Assembly (NCBI GenBank): GCA_030248225.1
Contig: JASANE010019462.1
Span: forward strand, 1-64,000
Length of the DNA stretch: 64,000 nucleotides
Source: Trileptium ribeirensis
Lineage: Eukaryota > Nematoda > Enoplea > Enoplida > Thoracostomopsidae
Reading direction: 5' to 3'
Position 1 is the stretch's first letter; each line of letters opens with the position of its first letter. A model generated the notes under the pieces. That model saw only the letters and a list, made by a program, of their open reading frames with translations, did no database searches and was not told the origin of the DNA. Positions 1-12,385 of the stretch are shown piece after piece. Both the position numbers and the translations under genes were made by a program.

Positions 1-1046
1 ACGCACGAGAATAGAATATGGTAAACAAAGACTGACAATAATTGTATTGCCAGTTGCTCGTTGGTCGAACCGTGTAAGGGCACCGGCGCAATGGTCTGAT
101 AGCTAAAATAAACTAAAATTAAAATTATATATCTTTGAAAAGCGATTACAGCTATACCAGTTGTGTCCCAGTAGAATATTATTCAATGGTGCTTATGTTT
201 ACTTAGCTTAGCTATCCATGGTGTGCAAATATTGCTAGTGATCGAATTATTTTCGTGCACGATGAGTAGATTAGTTCGACATAAATTCAGGACGGACTCC
301 GTCAACTTTCTAAACACAAGAGCTTCATAACAATTTGTATGTCATAGAGGAGTCGGCATACAAAAATTTTTGATCCCGCAATTACCGTCGAAAAATACAT
401 GATTGTCCACCGATACTAGGGACAAGTCTACAGGCTTAGAGAATTTTTAGGATTGCGAAGCGAGCAAATCGTAAAACGATACGCTTTGACGTCCATCGTT
501 ACTGACTGTAAGGCGATTCTAGAGTAATTAGCTTGATAACGGTGAATTCGTTGCTAGTGTGTTTAGCTGGCTACGCGAAAGACAGCGTGATCCAGTGTCG
601 TTGCTACATGTATATTGCACAAGCAGCCAACCTAGACCGAAGCATTCCAGCTTAAGGACATTCTGTATTGATCACACCAACGATCTTTAGACAGAGCAGA
701 ATCAACAAGTCACTTATTTTTTCGAACGGATATCCACTAACGAGGTGTAATAAACAACACCCTATAAACACAACAGTCATATGGATGACAGTCCCCACTG
801 CCCAATAAAAAAGGCCTCAAAGCGGCCACTGAACCAAATCACTTTTTTATATTAACATCGAGTGTACAGAAAAATCGCCAAGTTTTCAGGGCATCGCACA
901 CTTCTACTTTGTCTTTTAGAAATAATACTTTGTCTTTTTAGAAATAATATGTTCATTTCGACAATTAAACATTCATTAGGATTATGCAAGTTAAGAATAC
1001 TCACTACTCGCGGGTTCAAGATTTGAGCCCGTACTCGACCCGGTCT
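1..1046. other. Unassigned AT-rich DNA
   Basis: No coding frame with recognisable motifs. A small hairpin (CGGGTTCAA / TTGAGCCCG, near 1011-1031) lies just before the inverted repeat. Confidence 0.6.
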
Positions 1047-1106
1047 GTGCCTACCCGTCTCCATGCATAGCTACGCTGTACGACTGCAATGGAGACAGGT
1101 AAGCAC
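1047..1106. repeat. Inverted repeat, 18-bp arms
   Basis: GTGCCTACCCGTCTCCAT (1047-1064) and ATGGAGACAGGTAAGCAC (1089-1106) are inverted copies with two mismatches around a 24-nt centre. Each arm starts a short open frame with MetGluThrGly, which is simply a result of the symmetry. Confidence 0.8.
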
Positions 1107-1564
1107 ATTTGTGCCTTAAATCATCCCAAAGTTTTACAGAGTAAGCACCGCTTTTACTTTGCAGAAATGTCGCAGTCGCAACGGCCTCGTGTTTTAAAAG
1201 TAATTTCAAATATTGATATATTATTCAATACAAAACCTTTGAAAATGCGTTTTCAGCTTTTGATAACAATTGAGTTAGTCTCATGGCTTAATCCACTCAA
1301 CTGTCGATCAACTTGTTTATCAATGCGAAAAGCAATTAAATTTCTGAATTTATAGATTAAACATTTTTCACAGCCCTATTTTGAATTAAAAACCTATCTT
1401 TTTGTACCGGCATGCTTTAAGTAAACGTTTGTTTTCAGGGCTAAGTTGTTATCCAGTCGGTATAAGTGCAATATTGACATATAATTTATAAAGTGCCGAA
1501 CAACAAGTTATTTTATATTAAAATTAATATTTTTGAAGATCGTGATTAAGTTTTGCCGACATTT

Positions 1565-1676
1565 ATGTCTATTTTTGTTGAGCCCCGCTCCAGCTAAAAT
1601 ATGTGCCACTGAGAATCTAACACTGGGCCTTCCTGCATGCATAGCAGATGTACTAACGGCTACACTGTGGACCCGC
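1565..1676 (-). repeat. tRNA-derived SINE-like repeat, second copy
   Basis: The complement starts GGGTCCACAGTGTAGCCGTT and aligns along its length with the 24.8-kb copy, including GGAAGGCCCAGTGTTAGA-like B-box sequence and the downstream TAGCT..AGCGG...CAACAAAAATA block. Its anticodon loop reads TATGCAT (TGC). It is more diverged than the other copy. Confidence 0.65.
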
Positions 1677-2477
1677 CTGAAGCTGTTGGAAATTAAGGAT
1701 AACAAACAAATAAACTAAATTTTGTTGGTTGATAACTGCATATATTTCATACATACATGCCAGAAGTAAAACTAAATATTGTTATTCTTGTTACAACAAA
1801 TAAACAACATTGTGTCAAGCAATAAAGACTAATCAGTTACGGTTGCCTTCTTACAACTGACTATATGTGTCTGTCATAATGTAAAAAACGATTTAGGTCA
1901 ACCTGTTTAAGTAAGTCTTTGAATTGTTTAGCGCTTGGAGCGTTCACAAGATTTTTGTTACCTACAGATTCAATTTTACGCAGTAATAACCCTTATTGCA
2001 AGTGAATGTTTTAATATGTTAGTCTTAAATTTCATTTTAATAAGTTTTTTGGCATGGCTTCTAGTGGTCGTTACAGCGGACACTAAATAAATAACTACAA
2101 GTGTCGATTTAATTATGAAGTATTTTATGTACAATTAAAAGATCAAACTGCAACCTCCTTAGTTCTAGTGGTTCAAAATTAAGTTTCTTAGTCCTTTCAG
2201 CATAATCTATATGCTGCCGTATAAGCCTAGCGAAAACTCGTCGCGTGTAATAGCGTTGTACTCGTTCCATCCTATCAATATCTCCAAGAGAGCATTCAAA
2301 CCGGATTCTAATGCCGGTCTTACGTACAAAATGTATGCACGAATGATAACAGAGCAGTCTGTTGTCGTCAAACAGCGGAATAATATATTTATGATGCGGT
2401 ATGCTTTAGCTGATATCTCCCTGCAATGAGAGGTTTTTAAATTTCTGCTGTTTTTTAAATTTTTATTAATAAAACAG

Positions 2478-3330
2478 CTAAATCATTGCATTGGAATGTA
2501 TGTGGCACAAAGTACCCGTTAATAAAACATTGACTGATTCGGTTACTATTTCCAAGAGAAAGAAGTTTGCATTTTGGCGCAGATATGGCAAGCTGCCATT
2601 TTTTAGACCAGTTTTAGATATGAGTAAGTGCTGCAAATACATTTTTGCATTATCATTATCCGTCCTTGTACAATGTACGTATAATTTTACGTCATTCGTA
2701 TATATTTTACAAGAAACATTAGACAAGTCATTAACAATATCATTTATATATAACAAGAATAAGGTTGGTCCGAGGACACATCCTTGTGGAACCCCAGATG
2801 TAACCGAGAAATACGGTGAAAAAATATTGTTTACTTTTACACGCGACTTGCGTTTTGTTAGAAATGATGCAATCCAATTTTTTAGATGATTGGATATACC
2901 GAAATTAGAAAACTTGTTTATCAATTTTACGTGTGAGACACCGTCAAAAGCTTTAGCAAAGTCTATATATATCCATTGAATTTCCCATATCAAGCGGTAT
3001 ACACCAGTCATTAATGCATTTTAGCAATTGCGTGCACGTAGACCGTTTCGCCAAAAACCAGTGTTGTTTCTCTGATAACAGCTTATTTGACGTTAAGTGA
3101 TCCGTAAGCTTGTCATTAATTATAGATTCCATTAACTTACAGCAGTTAGAAATTAGAGAAAATTGTTCTGTAGATTATAGATCTGACGCAGTTCCTTTTT
3201 TAAATATAGCAATAATATCAGAATGCAGCCAAACACTTGGTATAATACCATTGATAAACGACTGTTCAAAAATGTGAGACAACGGGAAACAGAGAATATC
3301 ATGCAACTCCTTTAAAAAACAGAGTGAATA
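2478..3330 (-). pseudogene. LINE 1 reverse transcriptase fragment
   Basis: The minus strand carries WFLAKRSTCTQLLKCINDW (about 3000-3058), then after a frameshift WIYIDFAKAFDGVSHVKL (motif A), SGVPQGCVLGPTLFLLYIND (motif B), and CKIYTNDVKLY at the position of the catalytic F/YADD box. The box reads YTND, so the first of its two Asp residues is replaced. The downstream part is frameshifted. This is an inactive remnant of target-primed reverse transcription machinery. Confidence 0.9.
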
Positions 3331-3959
3331 AATTGGGTGCGTGACTATGCTTCTTTTTTAATTTACCCATGTATTTATGTACTATGGCGGGAGTGAACGA
3401 AATCCAGTTTAATTTAACGTTTGCTGAACTACTATTAGAAGGCAAATGTTTATCATCTATTGTGAAAACACATAAAAAGTGTTTGCTAGAATTTTTGAGC
3501 GGGCCTCGTCGTCGAAGATCAGCTCTTATTGCTTGCTTTTCAACGCACTTATGCCTTCGTTTCTACTTTTCTAATACTCCTGTTATTAACGTATTTAATA
3601 AGTATATTTTTATCGCCTGAAGTTAATATTTTGTGCTCTTTGTTTCTCTGAAATTTCAAAATAGCGTTAGAGCATTTACAGATCCACAATTTATGTGCAG
3701 AAAAATCACCGGACTTCTTCGAAAGTCGCCAAAGTACCATTTGATTTGAAATCATTTTTTAATATAATCAGGATATTTTTATTTCACAGAGATGTTTGAT
3801 TTTTTGTGAGGACAAACAATAAACATCGCATTGTACAAAATATAAAAACAATCCTATTAATCTTCCACACTATTAGCAGTTCGCAGTACACCTTCCCAAT
3901 CAACACAGTTCAAATAATGTTTCAAATGATTAAAATTAGAATTTGTATGGTCAAAATTT

Positions 3960-4365
3960 GACTGCGGATTTATATAGTCACTACAAAAATTACCATTTAA
4001 TGAAAACAAAACCGTGTCGTGATCGGAACATAGAAAGCCTTCGCCCTCCTGAACAATAGGAACATTAACAGACGATGTTGTTAAAATCAGATCAAGTATA
4101 TTGTTACCGCGTTTGGAAACGTTATCAGTTGTTCCAAGCTAATTTCCATAATACCGTTCATGTATAAGTCAATAAGAGGGTTATATGGCCAAGAGTAATT
4201 TAGCCATTCACTATCAGGGAGGTTGAAATCAGCAACAATTGTTACTGGCCTGTAAACTTTACAAAATAACCTGAGCGACTTGATCATACTAGAAACATAG
4301 CCAATAGTGTTGTTTGGTGGACGATAACAGCACACGATTCGATGTTTGCTGATGTTATTCTTGCC
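3960..4365 (-). pseudogene. LINE 1 endonuclease fragment (EEP/APE type)
   Basis: The minus-strand translation shows CCYRPPNNTIG, then VADFNLPDSEW (the usual form is GDFNLP), then, in another frame, NNILDLILTTSSVNVPI and the C-terminal motif CSDHDTVLFSLNG. These are the conserved late blocks of the apurinic-type endonuclease that nicks target DNA for LINE insertion. The SDHD block is kept, but the frame shifts near 4140-4090 and the N-terminal catalytic blocks are missing. Confidence 0.85.
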
Positions 4366-4370
4366 AACGA

Positions 4371-6399
4371 ATTAACACCTTCGCTAGCAATTTTCATATT
4401 GCGTATTCACTAAAATATATACCGTGTGTAATTGGATGCTCCAGCCGAAACTGTACACTTACTACTTCAAAACTAAGGAATTGGCTTGAATATAGAAAAA
4501 ACCTTGAAAATAAAATTCAAACTTGTACTTTTTTAATCATCCATTGCGCAGTTTGTTATTGTTACGAATAACGGTTCGAACTTTAGAAGAGAAAATTGGC
4601 GAAAATACACAGCATTTTTATTTGAAATTTTGATCGAAAAGCTAATTTTCCTATGTTATGCTTTGCGCCACGAGTTCTTGATATTGTTTAATAGAAGAAC
4701 GATATCAATATTCTGACCAGGATAAATTTCCGCAATGCAACCTTGATATGATTGTAATCTGATATGGCCGTTTATTGTAACATCTAATTTAGATAATAAT
4801 AGGGATGCGCTATTTCCGAAAAGAAACAAACTAAGCCCTTTTTTAGTAAAGTCTTACGTCAAAACGAAACACATCGGTAATTTTTGAACATTTCCAAAAA
4901 TACTTCCTTAAAAATGCATCCATAATGGCATAAAACATATGATAGAGACAGCGCCGTATCCCTATAATAAAGAGAAATTTGTTGAAATTCGATTAAAGTT
5001 GAGAATCCATATTCTTGACAAAAACGGCGCATGTTACAATTCGGCGAAACTGGTACTGTACATTGTTCAAAAGTTTTTTTTGGTGGGAGGGCACCGATGC
5101 TCCTGGAGGGGCACGGCCCCCGGTGCCCCCTGTGGCGACACCCCAGCAACTAAACCAGCGTATTATAAAAAATTGGCCTCATGCTGATTTATGAGTGAAG
5201 ACATGTATTATTTTTGTAACAATAATATATATGTATATCTATATCGATATATAAATATGTATGAGTAAATATATATGTATATATTAATACACATTACATA
5301 AATAATAAATATATATGTATAGATTTATACAAAATATATAGTACTATAAAGTTTTTTTGTCATACTTTCATCATTTGGATTTTAGTTAATTTTCTTTCAT
5401 TCATCTAGATTAACGCTTGAATATTTGAAAAGAACAGCATGCAACAAGTATCTATTTTTGCTGCATACGATTTAACAAATACAAATCGCTTGCCATATAG
5501 TATTTGTTTGCGATACAATTTTTTTGATGTTGCGATGTCGAGCAAAATCCAATGCATTGGTCGTATTAGTGGATTATTAAGAATACTAATAATAATTGCT
5601 AGTATAATATAGTTTTGCTCAGTGAGTGACAACCCCAAATCAATAGAGGAAAAAAGAATTATAGTAAGAATCCGCAAATTCGGGACGTTTTTCATCTTTT
5701 TTTCCGTACACGTTCGCTGCTGTGGTTATTAGTTAAAATAATATACAACGTATATATAGAATTTATTTATAAATACATATTTATTTATGTTTATACGCAG
5801 TCATAACTGAGTTTTATAAAAATAATTACATAATTTGTATAATATAAACTATAATATTACATTATTGTATAATATATATTTAGTTTAAAATATATGTGAT
5901 GTAATATTTGTTGTTATAACTATGATTTGACGTGTATCAAGTTTATGGACATGTCTGTATTTTTTGCTTGTTTCTTAAAAAGAATAACATGGTACCATTC
6001 AATTGCTACTTTACTGCACACAGTTTACCGCATTATACGGTTACGCGAACCGCAAATATCTCACCTTTTATTATAATTTTAAATAAATACATACATATTT
6101 TAAATATATGTTATATAACGTCTGATATGTATTATATATATAAATTGATATATCAATTCAATATATATAATGTATATTTATGTTTCAATTTATACATATA
6201 TAATATAATATATACATATTTATATATTAATTTACTATCATACAGAATTAATAAGAGCATAAGATACAATTACTACAATATAAAACATAACATAAACTAG
6301 TATAAAACAGTAAACTACTGTTGTTAGTAAATATAGACGTATATAGAATGCGTGGGCTATACCGCCTCCTACAACAAATTTAGATTGTAATTAGAAATT
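4371..6399. other. Unassigned, very AT-rich, between two LINEs
   Basis: Long TATA/ATAT-rich runs at 5210-5345 and 5740-6310 explain the 122-codon frame at 5932-6300, which is Ile/Tyr/Asn-rich and not credible. A short GC-rich patch with CACGGCCCCCGGTGCCCCC lies at 5085-5155. Confidence 0.6.
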
Positions 6400-8245
6400 T
6401 TACCAGAAAGGAGTGGTCGGAAATTTTTTTGGATTATCGCAACTTACAAAACCTTGATTGTTTATAGTTTGTGGTAAGCTGTCCTAGACGTTAATTGCTC
6501 GTACTGAAAATACGCGGCTTAAGACAATGCTTCTCAATTTGGGTTTCAATAGCTTATACTGGTGGCTGCGAGTATTAATGGTTACACTATGTTTTGAATC
6601 TAGCAAGTTTCGAAGCGGTGAATTATTTTACTCCCTCAAGTATTTGTCAATTATTATAAGGTCTAGGTGCAAGTTTTGCTTTTCGAGTGGTTCTAGACTG
6701 AAATATTTTAAACGTTGCTTATATGACGTAGGGTTTATTCCTGCGCGAGAATATGCACGTCTGGTATAGTATCGTTGTACTCTCTCGAGCACGTTAATAT
6801 CTCCACAATATACAGGTCATCACGCTACGCGTGCTTACTAATTAATAGTCCGAATGTAATTTATATAAGAAGAAGAAGTTGGTATTACTAGACAAAAACA
6901 ACGAAAAACCATATTTCATATACGATAAGCTTTTACAGTTATATTTCTGCAGTGAGCTTTAAATCGTGGATCTGTAGTTATAGAAACACCTAAATCTTTT
7001 CAACAACCGTTTTGGGTATAGTGTTGCCGAATAGACTATAAGCGAAACATGTAGTTTTTGTGTTTAGATGTAAAACTTGGAATTTAACAAGTGAATTCGA
7101 GGGCTGCCATTTCGCAGCCAATTTCTCATTGCGCAACAGGTCTTGCTGCATAGTATGATTAAATGTTTCGTTTGTTTTGGGTAAGCTTGTAAAAAGTTTA
7201 ATGTCCTCAGTAAAGCCTTTTATGCTAACGCTAAGGTAATGTAATCATGGACAACTTTCATTAAATAGTTATTGTACAACAAAAATAGGTTTGGTTAGAA
7301 CGGTACCTTGGGGGTGGGCAGGTAGCAAGGGTTTCTCGTTGGAGTACGTGTTCATTTTCACTCTGAAGCTTCTATCGTGCAGAAAACTTTTTATCCAGGC
7401 ATAGAAAAAGCTGGCTGCACCTGGGCATGACAGCTTGTGGTTCAGTTTCTCCTCTAAAACTACAGCAAAGCCTTTGGCAAAGTAAGTATAGATCACGTCA
7501 GCGCATGAGCTTTCGTTGTTCATATCCGCCAAACAAGTAAATACACTCTACTAATTGTGTAGTTGTCGAACATTAGCAGTAAAACCATGTTGGTTAAGAG
7601 ATAGCAGTTTGGAATCACGAATAAATTCCAGATGATGCTTACTGATTATCCGTTCCATAAGCTTGGAACAGTTAGACACCAGCGAAACTGGACAATCGTT
7701 TAGTGGTTCGCTGGGTTCACCTTTTTGTATATTGCGATTACATCACTGCGCCGCCACACATCAGGCAGCATGGCGCTCGTGTATGACTGCTCAAAAATAT
7801 GTAATGTTAGAGGGACGCTGAACATGTCTGAGTTCAGTAGCTAATATTGCGTGAATGTATCGAGTGTATGGCTGTGCTTAGATTTGAGCTCTGATAAAAC
7901 AAGATGACTATAGCATGGCATAAATGAAATCCACCGTTGCGAACGTGTATTAATACAGTCGATGTGGGGAATAACGTGATCCGGTGTAGTGTAAACATTT
8001 TGCGAAAGCATTTGCTAGTATATCACGTTTAATACGCGTTAACAGTTGTGTTGTCTCAACTGTTAGGCATCAAAGGACTTATGCAACCTAGGTTGCCACA
8101 GCGACGTCTAACATGACTACTACCAGAAGCTAAAATATGTTTTTCTTGAACTTTAATTTGTTTAACCTCTATGTTATATTTCATAGCTACATGTTTATAC
8201 TGCGCCAAAATTTCAGGACTCTTTCGAAAGTTGCCAATGTTTCAA
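6400..8245 (-). mobile_element. CR1/Jockey-type LINE 2, degenerate, RT and 3' part only
   Basis: The minus strand carries the RT N-terminal part at about 7900-7560 (SYTSAMLPDVWRRSDVIAIY, then KKGEPSEPLNDCPVSLVSNC), then degenerate motifs A and B at 7269-7532 (YTYFAKGF; HPQGTVLTKPIF for the usual GVPQG.VLGPILF). Next is FTEDIKLF in place of FADD at about 7200-7225. The C-terminal region follows: GDINVLERVQRYYTRR at about 6750-6800, then SRVFSVRAINV with a stop where Trp is expected. No endonuclease is present. Same family as LINE 1, with a shared block near 8215 and 3715. Confidence 0.87.
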
Positions 8246-9189
8246 TTGCTTCTTTAAAAGTATCTTAATATATGCTCGGTATAATGTTGCTATAGGTAGA
8301 AGAATTAACATTCTTTTTAGCTAGAAATAACTCTCATATGTAATAAAATGTTATAGAACAGTTATGTTATTTTTTATATGTTGTTACACTATATATAAAT
8401 ATTTATATACATTTACATATATGTACCTGCAGGCTGTATATCTTATATATTATCTATAATATTTATAAGTTACACCTATATTATAAGTACTTTAAATATC
8501 GTAATATTTATATGTTATATATTTATACATACTTTCATTCATATCTATTATATAATATATATTTTTTATAAAATATGAAGCTAGTTAAGCACAAAATTAT
8601 ATAATAATATATATAATATGTATGTACAGGTATGCGTGATATATATTTATAGTGGAAATATATATAAATATTTGTATATTCACAAGAAGTATAATATATT
8701 AACTTTGAAGAGTAATTATGACATCTAGGATATGACAAGAGCAACAATCATTATAGATAGATTTATTTTTCGAGTTCGTAATGCTCAATCGACGTTAGAA
8801 AAATTTAACATTTCCTCCGAGAAAGTTAAAAGCTTCCTTTTTTCTACTATTTCCGTTGAACTATTATATAGAAACATTGATAGAATTGGAGCAATTTGCG
8901 TCCTATTAAATGCACAGCTTACTGAAAAATACTATTGAGAAAATAATTTTCTATAAGTTCAATTGTTTATTACTATTATATATTGCAATTAGTGGAAATG
9001 TCTAGTTTAAGGTTTTTTGAAAAAGAACAACCTGCTGCTTCAATTAAAGACTACGGTAGACTGTTTTTGTAGGCGTGCCGTCACTTGGCCTAGTTAGACT
9101 AGAACGGGTTGTAAAATATATTTTGCAAAATAGCCGATTAGTAAGCTGAGTTATGAATCGATGTAAAGAGTCCGAATCAGTGGATTACG
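8246..9189. other. Unassigned, AT-rich microsatellite-like block
   Basis: TATATA-rich sequence dominates 8370-8710. Nothing else supported. Confidence 0.6.
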
Positions 9190-9560
9190 CAGGATTTTGG
9201 TCACGGTGGGCCATAAGTATCGGGGTGACGTCGATCAAAGTAGACCCCGACAAGTAGACCCATCCTCCTTAGGCTCCGCGCTTCCCCCCCCCCTTTCCGC
9301 CGACGGCGAGGCGTGCGCAAATTGGCAATAATGAAAGGAATTGGCAAAAACTCACCCCACCCACGCAATTTCTTTTGCAAAATTTGGGGTGATTTGGCAA
9401 AAATTATTGGAAAAATGTCAAATATTTATCTCCCTCCTCTGATCTCTATCGGCTAAATCAAAAGTGGCTTGCGAAAATCGTCGAGAGGGAATCATCTAAT
9501 TGTCCGCGTCGGTACGCCATTAGTATGAAGTTTTAGTAAACACAGGCGCAAATCCCGGGG
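9190..9560. repeat. GC-rich/GGCAAAAATT dispersed repeat
   Basis: A GC-rich island with a C-run is followed by ATTGGCAAAAACTCACC, GATTTGGCAAAAATTATTGG and ATTTATCTCCCTCC. The same combination recurs around 36.1, 39.6, 43.2, 45.4, 47.6, 48.3, 49.3 and 51.3 kb. Confidence 0.5.
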
Positions 9561-11540
9561 GCTGTTATCGATGCAACCGTTCCCATCCCCAAAACTTGGT
9601 AACTTGGGATCAAAGCCCTACACTATAGGTATCCTATATCTAAACTGCTAGGCTAAATATCAATTTTGCTGTTTCCTTCTAATTATCCAATTCTTTATTG
9701 TGCCATTTATATGTGTGTCACTGTCGTTTTCCACATTATATCTTTTATAAAGAAGCACATTACTCGAATTTTTGTTACAGACTCGAAAACTAAACTTTCT
9801 AAACATTTTTGCAATCGCTTCCCAAGGTTTCCGTACCCCCCGTCGCCCCAACCTTGTATTTCTCGCATTTATCAAACTTCTTGCACCCCATCTCTAAACG
9901 TCAGAAGGAATCGGCACCAATGTTAATATAAAACTGGCATTGTGCAATAAATATAAACTTCCTGGTTAATGACATGATGCGTCATTTTTTGCAATTTCCA
10001 TCTCCATTTCGTGTGGAACACTCTATATGTCAAACTCTATATCGTCTGTTTATTCAAACGGAGGACCGAACGCACACTAATATAAACTATGGAGCTAAAG
10101 CAGTTCTTTCATATTAGAGCGAAGCAATGATACAGCATCCGGCAAGGAAATTGACACGGATGTGTATCGTAGCTTCAGACAAACATTTGTTCTTAAATCG
10201 CCAAATCTCTCTCTTCCGGTAGAACGCATTACGGAAATAATACATGTTACTACGCTTATAATACATATGTTGTCGCCGTCATGCACTGCTGAAGGTATAC
10301 ACAACGTGCGTTTGCAATCTTTGCAAACGTATGTTATGACGATGTCGCAGGATGTAGTCGCAAATTCCGTGTAGATATCTCCAGATTCACAGAAGACAGT
10401 CCAATTCAGCTACATACGTAGGTACATGGTGAAAAGTAATATTGGCCTTTGACAAATTGGCTTTCATTGTACTCTGACAAAAACCTGCCAGAGTCAAGCT
10501 GAGGGACGTATGCTATATGCAGGGTATGCCGCACAGTGCTTAAGCTCGAGCCTTAGCCTAAGGTAAGGCCCGTATATGAAGCATATACTAAGCCTAAGAC
10601 TAAGTCGAGGTCTGTAGCCCCCGAACCTCGCCGCACCAAGTTGTTTTTAAGGATATAACGGTACGCCCATCAACTTGGCTTTTTCTCCAAAAACCATTGA
10701 ATGTTTTTAATCTTTCATTCTCAACAGGGTTTCTTGCCCGAAACGGGCATTATAGTTGCTATTTGGCCAGTGGACACTTTGTATTATGATTTCACCTCGA
10801 CAGCAATTTTTTTACAGTATTATCTATAACATTGACAATTCTTGCAGGTAGCGGTAACTATACCTGGGTAATATTTTCGCCAAAACTTAGGCATTGCTTG
10901 TAATTTTTTTGACACAAATTTTATAGTTTATATGTTTGTCCAGCGTTGTGCATAACACCTGACTTATAAGGTACCGCTAAACCGTCTACGGTACGGATAC
11001 GGAACCTAACTGCTGCATTGACGACAGTCATATTATTCAGGAAACGATATATGTCATATATATATGCAATATGTTTATCGGTCTTTTATAGAACGCTATG
11101 AGCTTTTTCAAGCATTGAACATAGTATCGGCTAACTAAAAACACATGGCAAATTGGTATTATTGGTTGGAACTGTATAATATCTAATAAACACTCGACCA
11201 AAGCCTGAAGATAAAAATAAATTATATATAAATATACATATATAAAGTTACACATATGTATATATATACATATAAAGCATCTTTATAATTGCAGGTTTGT
11301 CGCGAACTAGACAATGTTCACGACGCCGGGTTTTATGCTTTTATCACTACTAACAAAAATATTGTTAGCAGTCTGTAGTCAGTAGTAACCCAAACAACCG
11401 TATAATATGTATTAGTTACTACACATTATTGACCATCCAAAGAAATATATATATCTTCCACATATTTGTAAGATAAGAAAGCATAGAAAACATATTCGAT
11501 CGTTTTCATTCGACTTGGTTACAGGCATAGCATAATTATT
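9561..11540. other. Unassigned DNA
   Basis: Contains a CCTTAGCCTAAGG palindrome with further TAAGCCTAAG-type words at 10545-10610. Open frames on opposite strands (10095-10374) cancel each other and have no domain signs. Confidence 0.5.
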
Positions 11541-11975
11541 GTGAAATGTAAAAGAGAGAGTTATCATTTTTTTTCAAAAAAGTTATCTGAATTCTTGGAA
11601 GACTCGGTACGGCACCTAATTCATTGACGGTGAAATGTAAAAGAGAGTTATCATTTTTTTTCAAAAAAGTTATCTGAATTCTTGGAAGACTCGGTACGGC
11701 ACCTAATTCATTGACGGTGAAATGTAAAAGAGAGTTATCATTTTTTTTCAAAAAAGTTTTCTGAATTCTTGGAAGACTCGGTACGGCACCTAATTCATTG
11801 ACGGTGAAATGTAAAAGAGAGTTATCATTTTTTTTCAAAAAAGTTATCTGAATTCTTGGAAGACTCGGTACGGCACCTAATTCATTGACGGTGAAATATA
11901 AAAGAGAGTTATTTTTTTTCAAAAAAGTTATCTGAATTCTTGGAAGACTCGGTACGGCACCTAATTCATTGACGG
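11541..11975. repeat. Tandem array, five units of ~87 bp
   Basis: Each unit has GTGAAATGTAAAAGAGAG, a T-run, CAAAAAAGTTATCTGAATTC, TTGGAAGACTCGGTACGG and CACCTAATTCATTGACG. Units differ by only a few bases. Because 87 is divisible by three, a 128-codon minus-strand frame runs through all five, but it encodes only the repeat and has no other coding sign. Confidence 0.95.
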
Positions 11976-12385
11976 ATTTTGTCTACCAGACATCAATATT
12001 TCCCCACCGGTCATATTTGGAGAAGCCAGTATCAAACAACAAGACTATTTCTTTTTGCAATGTCCAAATTTCGAAATGATAAATTATAACTTTCAGGAAA
12101 AATTACATTTTCAAACAGGTCTGTAACGTAGCAGGGTTCTAGTAATAGTCGTGTTGGCGGTATAATATTTAAATATTATTGGTTTTTGTCACGCCCAGTC
12201 ATGCCGAAAGCCTGTAGATGTACACTAGCTGTCTATGTATATACTGCACAACTAATTTGGAGAAATTTTTAAATTTGAAAATTTTTGTTGTCAAAATTTA
12301 GCACTTTTCGTACCATGCAACGGATCACAGACAGGGGAATGGTATACCCAATTTGCATTTAAAATAATGATAGCGCCGTGTTTAG

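Larger units (their letters stand above)
1861..4370 (-). mobile_element. CR1/Jockey-type LINE 1, degenerate and 5'-truncated
   Basis: Reading the minus strand from about 4365 to 1861 gives, in order, an endonuclease C-terminal part, a reverse transcriptase and the conserved LINE C-terminal region. That region includes GDIDRMERVQRYYTRR at about 2230-2300 and the end AKQFKDLLKQVDLNRFLHYD before a stop at 1861-1863. The frame is broken repeatedly by frameshifts and stops, so this is a dead copy. The 5' part of the endonuclease and any ORF1 are absent upstream of about 4370. The two other LINE pieces in the window share the same C-terminal signature, so they are one family. Confidence 0.88.

Noticed and set aside
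5932..6300. 122-codon open frame
   Set aside because: It lies in TATA-rich low-complexity DNA. Its Ile/Tyr/Asn-rich composition comes directly from the repeat, and no domain or splice context is visible.
11536..11922. 128-codon minus-strand frame as a repeat protein
   Set aside because: It is fully explained by an 87-bp tandem repeat whose period is divisible by three. There are no signal, start or flanking coding features.
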